DNA of 44,248 bases from Bryobacteraceae bacterium (GTDB lineage: Bacteria; Acidobacteriota; Terriglobia; Bryobacterales; Bryobacteraceae), in NCBI GenBank assembly GCA_019187195.1, contig JABAQT010000061.1, positions 1,447-45,694 on the forward strand. Reading direction: 5' to 3'. Position 1 is the stretch's first letter. Each line of letters starts with the position of its first letter. The notes beneath the pieces are model-generated. The model was not told the origin of the DNA. It worked only from the letters and a program-made list of their open reading frames with translations, and did no database searches. This document shows positions 41,346 to 44,248 of this stretch, piece after piece. Made by a program: the position numbers and the translations under genes.

Positions 41346-43253
41346 CTAGGGCGCAAGGTACACACGGACACGATTGCTGGACTTGTCTCCGGCTTCGATA
41401 TAGAGTTCCGCCGGCCCGGCATTCACGATACCGGGAAGCCGGATTTCAATCAGGTAGAAACCAACATAACCCGGAGCGAGCGTGGCGCGGGTTACTTCCA
41501 CCGCTTCGCGGTCGACAAAAGCGCGCACCCGGGCGACTACCTTCGGGGTGTTGTCGACAGGGGCGGCGATCCCGGTCTGCCACGGAGGATCGACGGCGCC
41601 GAGTCCCGTGGCCAGAATCTGGATCCTCGATCCGGACCGGGCCGGAGTCATTGCGTCGAGCGCTACTCCGCTGTCGGCATCAAGCAGAAGCGGTGAGCCG
41701 TCACGGTCTATGAAGATGGCCGGCGACACCGCCTCGAGCGCGAGATCAACCGGCCGGATGAGCCCGTTTCCGGACAGCACCAGCGGAAGCGACGCGCCCT
41801 TGACTTCAAAGGGAACCTGCACTTGCGTCTCCGCGTCGGTGCTGCCGAGAATCGGCACATTCAAGTCCCCCGTACTGACACGTTCCAGCCGCCGGCCAAG
41901 GATGCTGAGCAACGTTCCCGGAGCGGCCGGGCGGGAACTGAAATCGGCGGCGTTGACGACGCTCAATTCTTGCAGGCGGTGGGGGGCCATGGCGGCATAA
42001 ACTCCCTGTCCCTGGAGCAGGGCGAACAGTTGATTGCCGTTCTCATCCAGCCTGACATCGAGCGCGGCCGCATCCGGAAGCCCGTCGCTCACCCGCTGCC
42101 AGTTCAGTGCGGAAATAAGATTCGCCAGGTCGGCGGTGGCATAATAAACACCCGCGCTCGTGGCGGCGTAGATGGCGCCGGACTTCATGGCCGCAACCAC
42201 GCCACCCGCTTCCCCTCGCAGGTTGGCGGTGATGTCCTCCCAGAACTGGCCGCCGTTCATCGTGTGAACGATGCGCGCCCCCGGATCCCCGCCTCCCGCC
42301 ACCGACAATGCCGCCAGCGCAATCCGCGGATCCTTGGCATTCACCCAAATCGAATTCACCACGCCTGCCCCCGGAATGTTCGAAGGCAGCCAGCTTTTTC
42401 CCCGGTCGGGCGAAACAAACAGACGCCCGTCCGTTGAACCCGCATAAATCCAATCGCTCACTGCGCGCGCCACGCGCAACGGCAATCCCAGTTGCTGCCC
42501 TATCCGCTGGCGAAGCCGGCCCTCGGCGCGCGCTTGCCCCGTGCCGGCCGCGCGCCACGCCCCCCGTTCTCCGGGTGCCCATTCCAATTCCAGGTCCGCG
42601 CCTGAATCGAGAGGAGCCGAGACCACGGCCGGCGTCATCCCGTTCGGCACGGAAAGCAGCTTCGTCGCCGGAAAATTCGGCAGGCTCCGGTTCAATCCGT
42701 CCCAGGTCGCGCCCCCATCAAGGCTGCGCCATACACCAAACTGGCTGCCGATGGTGATCTCGTCCGGGTTGGCGGGCGACAACGCCATGTCGAAAAGGCC
42801 ATCTCCGAGAATCGATTGGTTGCGATACCCCGTGAGATTGCTCCACACCGCGCCGTCATCCGACCGGTAGACAAACCGGCCAAGCGCGTAGTATCGATTC
42901 GGGTCGCCTGCCGCCTGCTCGACACGCGCCCCCGGTTCCGGCCGGGTCGCGGAACCGCGCAGCGTGATGCGGACCGGCACGGACTGGATCGCGCTCCTGC
43001 TCCACGTCTCAAAATCCCGGGTTTCCCAGATCTGGCCGGAGGCCGTCTGGGAAAACAGCGTCTGGCCATCGGGAGAATACCACACATGCCGCACGGGCCC
43101 CGTCGCAAGCGCGGGAAGGGAAGCATCGATCAACGCGTTCCCGATGCGGCGCCACTCCAACCGCGTGGACGAGGCCGGTTGAGCGAAAAGCCCCAGGACT
43201 CCACCCTGGAACAGAACAAGCCCCACGAGACCGATTGTGGCGTTCCGACACAT
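41346..43253 (-). CDS. Secreted BNR-repeat protein with Solibacter-type C-terminal domain
   Basis: A 635-residue protein from the ATG at 43253, the start that places the signal peptide (GLVGLVLFQGGVLGLFAQ) correctly. Residues about 30-400 contain BNR/photosystem-stability-type beta-propeller segments: VWYSPDGQTLF, VYRSDDGAVWSNL, VWRSLDGGATWDGL, LFVSPDRGKSWLPS. The last 220 residues are the Solibacter-group domain (TIGR03437-like) starting VVNAADFSSRPAAPGTLLSILG and including VQVPFEVKG, ILATGLGAVDPPW and a C-terminal IEIRLPGIVNAGPAELYIEAG. Such domains occur in dozens of secreted proteins per genome of Solibacter-type acidobacteria, which is the best taxonomic clue here. Function unknown; perhaps sorting or carbohydrate interaction. 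Confidence 0.88.
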   Translation of the reverse strand: MCRNATIGLVGLVLFQGGVLGLFAQPASSTRLEWRRIGNALIDASLPALATGPVRHVWYSPDGQTLFSQTASGQIWETRDFETWSRSAIQSVPVRITLRGSATRPEPGARVEQAAGDPNRYYALGRFVYRSDDGAVWSNLTGYRNQSILGDGLFDMALSPANPDEITIGSQFGVWRSLDGGATWDGLNRSLPNFPATKLLSVPNGMTPAVVSAPLDSGADLELEWAPGERGAWRAAGTGQARAEGRLRQRIGQQLGLPLRVARAVSDWIYAGSTDGRLFVSPDRGKSWLPSNIPGAGVVNSIWVNAKDPRIALAALSVAGGGDPGARIVHTMNGGQFWEDITANLRGEAGGVVAAMKSGAIYAATSAGVYYATADLANLISALNWQRVSDGLPDAAALDVRLDENGNQLFALLQGQGVYAAMAPHRLQELSVVNAADFSSRPAAPGTLLSILGRRLERVSTGDLNVPILGSTDAETQVQVPFEVKGASLPLVLSGNGLIRPVDLALEAVSPAIFIDRDGSPLLLDADSGVALDAMTPARSGSRIQILATGLGAVDPPWQTGIAAPVDNTPKVVARVRAFVDREAVEVTRATLAPGYVGFYLIEIRLPGIVNAGPAELYIEAGDKSSNRVRVYLAP

Positions 43254-43340
43254 GCCTGCCCCTATTCTATCCTTTCCCGCCATTCCGTCCATAACGAATC
43301 GTGTTGAAAAAGCATGTACTTTTCTTTTTTTTTGTGGTAT

Positions 43341-43367
43341 CCCTTAATTTGCTATGCAGTTTAAGGG
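43341..43367. promoter_or_regulatory. Inverted repeat between divergent secreted-protein genes
   Basis: CCCTTAA (43341-43347) and TTAAGGG (43361-43367) form a perfect 7-bp inverted repeat with a 13-nt centre, preceded by a T-rich tract (43320-43333). It lies between the Solibacter-domain gene and the fecR-like gene, 58 bases before the latter's ATG. An operator for either gene is possible; no clear promoter boxes were found. Confidence 0.35.
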
Positions 43368-43424
43368 CAGGACGCCGATGGTTCGCTTGGAAACGGTGTC
43401 TTGCCTGCTAGACTGAGAGAGATC

Positions 43425-44228
43425 ATGCTTCGGACAGCCATTCGGGGGGTGCTTGCTGGGCTGATTCTGACGGCCATGGCTGGAGTGTCTCTGGCCCAGA
43501 TACCCTTCTTTTCTCCAGCCGGTTCCCAAGCGACTGTAATCGAGATTACTGGACAGGTGTCAGTCCTTCGCGATGCCAACTCTCCCTGGGTGCTAAACCA
43601 GGGGAGCACAATCCAGCCGCAACAGATGGTCATTACCGGTCCTGACGGCTACGCCAAATTCCGCGTTTCCGATGGCAGCACCTTCGAGGTCTACCCGAAT
43701 TCGAAAGCCGTCTTCCGCGCCAATCCCGGCAACCTGAAGGATCTTGTCGACATGATCATCGGCCGCATCAGGATCCACATCGAGAAACTCGGCGGCCAGC
43801 CGAACCCCAACGATGTCCACACCCCCACGGCGGTGATCTCCGTGCGCGGCACCATCTTCGACGTCGTGGTGGATGAGGATGAAACCACGATGGTCGCGGT
43901 TACCGAGGGCTTGGTCGCCGTCCGCCACGCTCTGAAACCTGGTAAGAACGAGCGCCTTGTCGGCGCGGGCGAAGTGCTCCGCGTCTACAAGAACGAACCC
44001 CTCGCCAGGAACAGCGTGGATAAGGGCCTCATCGCCGAACACGTCTTCCGCGGGTTGACCGATGCCGTGCTCACCATCATGCGCGGCGGCGGGTTGCGCG
44101 GCGGCGGGTCCGGAGCCCCCACCGGAACCGGAGGCGGTGGGCTTCCCGGTGATACGAAAGGCAATCCTCCGCCACCCCCGCCACCTCCTCCGCCTCCACC
44201 AGCGGCGCCGCCTCCCGGAAATCAATAG
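43425..44228 (+). CDS. FecR-domain exported protein with polyproline tail
   Basis: A 267-residue protein from the ATG at 43425; the frame extends to a TTG at 43401. A signal peptide (about 1-24) is followed by a FecR domain (about 35-175): ATVIEITGQVSVLRDANS, YAKFRVSDGSTFEVYPNSKAVF, HTPTAVISVRGTIFDVVVDED, and TEGLVAVRH. FecR domains normally relay signals from TonB receptors to sigma factors, but neither is adjacent. The domain here lacks a preceding membrane anti-sigma helix, as in many acidobacterial secreted FecR proteins. The C-terminus is glycine-rich, then has 12 prolines in a row near residues 247-258. The stop is 20 bases before the window edge. Confidence 0.85.
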   Translation: MLRTAIRGVLAGLILTAMAGVSLAQIPFFSPAGSQATVIEITGQVSVLRDANSPWVLNQGSTIQPQQMVITGPDGYAKFRVSDGSTFEVYPNSKAVFRANPGNLKDLVDMIIGRIRIHIEKLGGQPNPNDVHTPTAVISVRGTIFDVVVDEDETTMVAVTEGLVAVRHALKPGKNERLVGAGEVLRVYKNEPLARNSVDKGLIAEHVFRGLTDAVLTIMRGGGLRGGGSGAPTGTGGGGLPGDTKGNPPPPPPPPPPPPAAPPPGNQ

Positions 44229-44248
44229 TTCACCGGAATACGGACCGT

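Noticed and set aside
43304..43340. TTGAAA plus T-tract as a promoter for the fecR-like gene
   Set aside because: No -10 box at proper spacing; the T-tract itself falls where the -10 should be.
1..44248. tRNA, rRNA, CRISPR arrays, insertion sequences and riboswitches
   Set aside because: Looked for across the window by reading; no cloverleaf, repeat-spacer array, transposase or recognisable riboswitch was seen.

Overview
The window is GC-rich, densely coded chromosomal DNA from a bacterium that is most probably an acidobacterium of the Solibacter/Bryobacter group. The strongest pointers are a secreted protein ending in the Solibacter-type C-terminal domain (41346-43253), a VWA protein of the kind common in Acidobacteria (10332-11753), a glycine-zipper lipoprotein, and many secreted beta-propeller and FecR-type proteins. 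I saw no rRNA, tRNA, CRISPR array, insertion sequence or phage gene. No stretch longer than 300 bases lacks a gene or gene remnant; the longest such stretch (11754-12046) is a decaying duplicate of the end of the VWA gene.

Layout. 1-3.6 kb: a nitronate monooxygenase-like flavoprotein, a TetR regulator with an operator-like promoter, and an enolase-superfamily enzyme. 3.6-7.6 kb: three genes on the minus strand, a HAD-UbiA fusion, a PAP2 membrane phosphatase and a secreted LssY_C protein. 7.7-10.2 kb: galT-galM, then a convergent 62-codon cysteine-containing small gene with its own promoter and strong ribosome binding site. 10.3-14.2 kb: the VWA protein, a LysM-like/papain-like protease without a signal peptide, and a B12-type radical SAM enzyme.

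14.2-20.4 kb holds the most distinctive locus: an ArsR-family repressor, a DabA (DUF2309) protein with all four zinc/active-site residues, and two NuoL/NuoM-like membrane proteins. This is a DAB/Mps-type inorganic-carbon uptake system in which the membrane part is two polypeptides. Between dabA and the first membrane gene lies an 81-codon in-frame chimera, made of the start of that membrane gene joined to the end of dabA. It arose by tandem duplication and keeps overlapping stop/start junctions on both sides. The second membrane gene runs out of frame into the radical SAM gene after a G8 tract, which suggests a frameshift. The operon has a well-formed promoter whose spacer is filled by an 8+8 bp inverted repeat; the inferred transcript is nearly leaderless.

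20.5-33.4 kb is mixed housekeeping and envelope content: a DUF1697 protein, a DCC thiol oxidoreductase, TrpB2, a three-repeat surface protein, lipoproteins, a GT-C-like membrane protein, a polyprenyl diphosphate synthase, an NHL propeller protein and a HupE/UreJ-like membrane protein. 33.5-44.2 kb: a small secreted helical protein, an orphan HypF with an altered zinc finger, a LacI regulator, and a tight three-gene unit (histidine kinase, GH43/130-like lipoprotein, bshA). These are followed by a methyltransferase carrying a signal peptide, the Solibacter-type secreted protein and a FecR-domain protein at the right edge.
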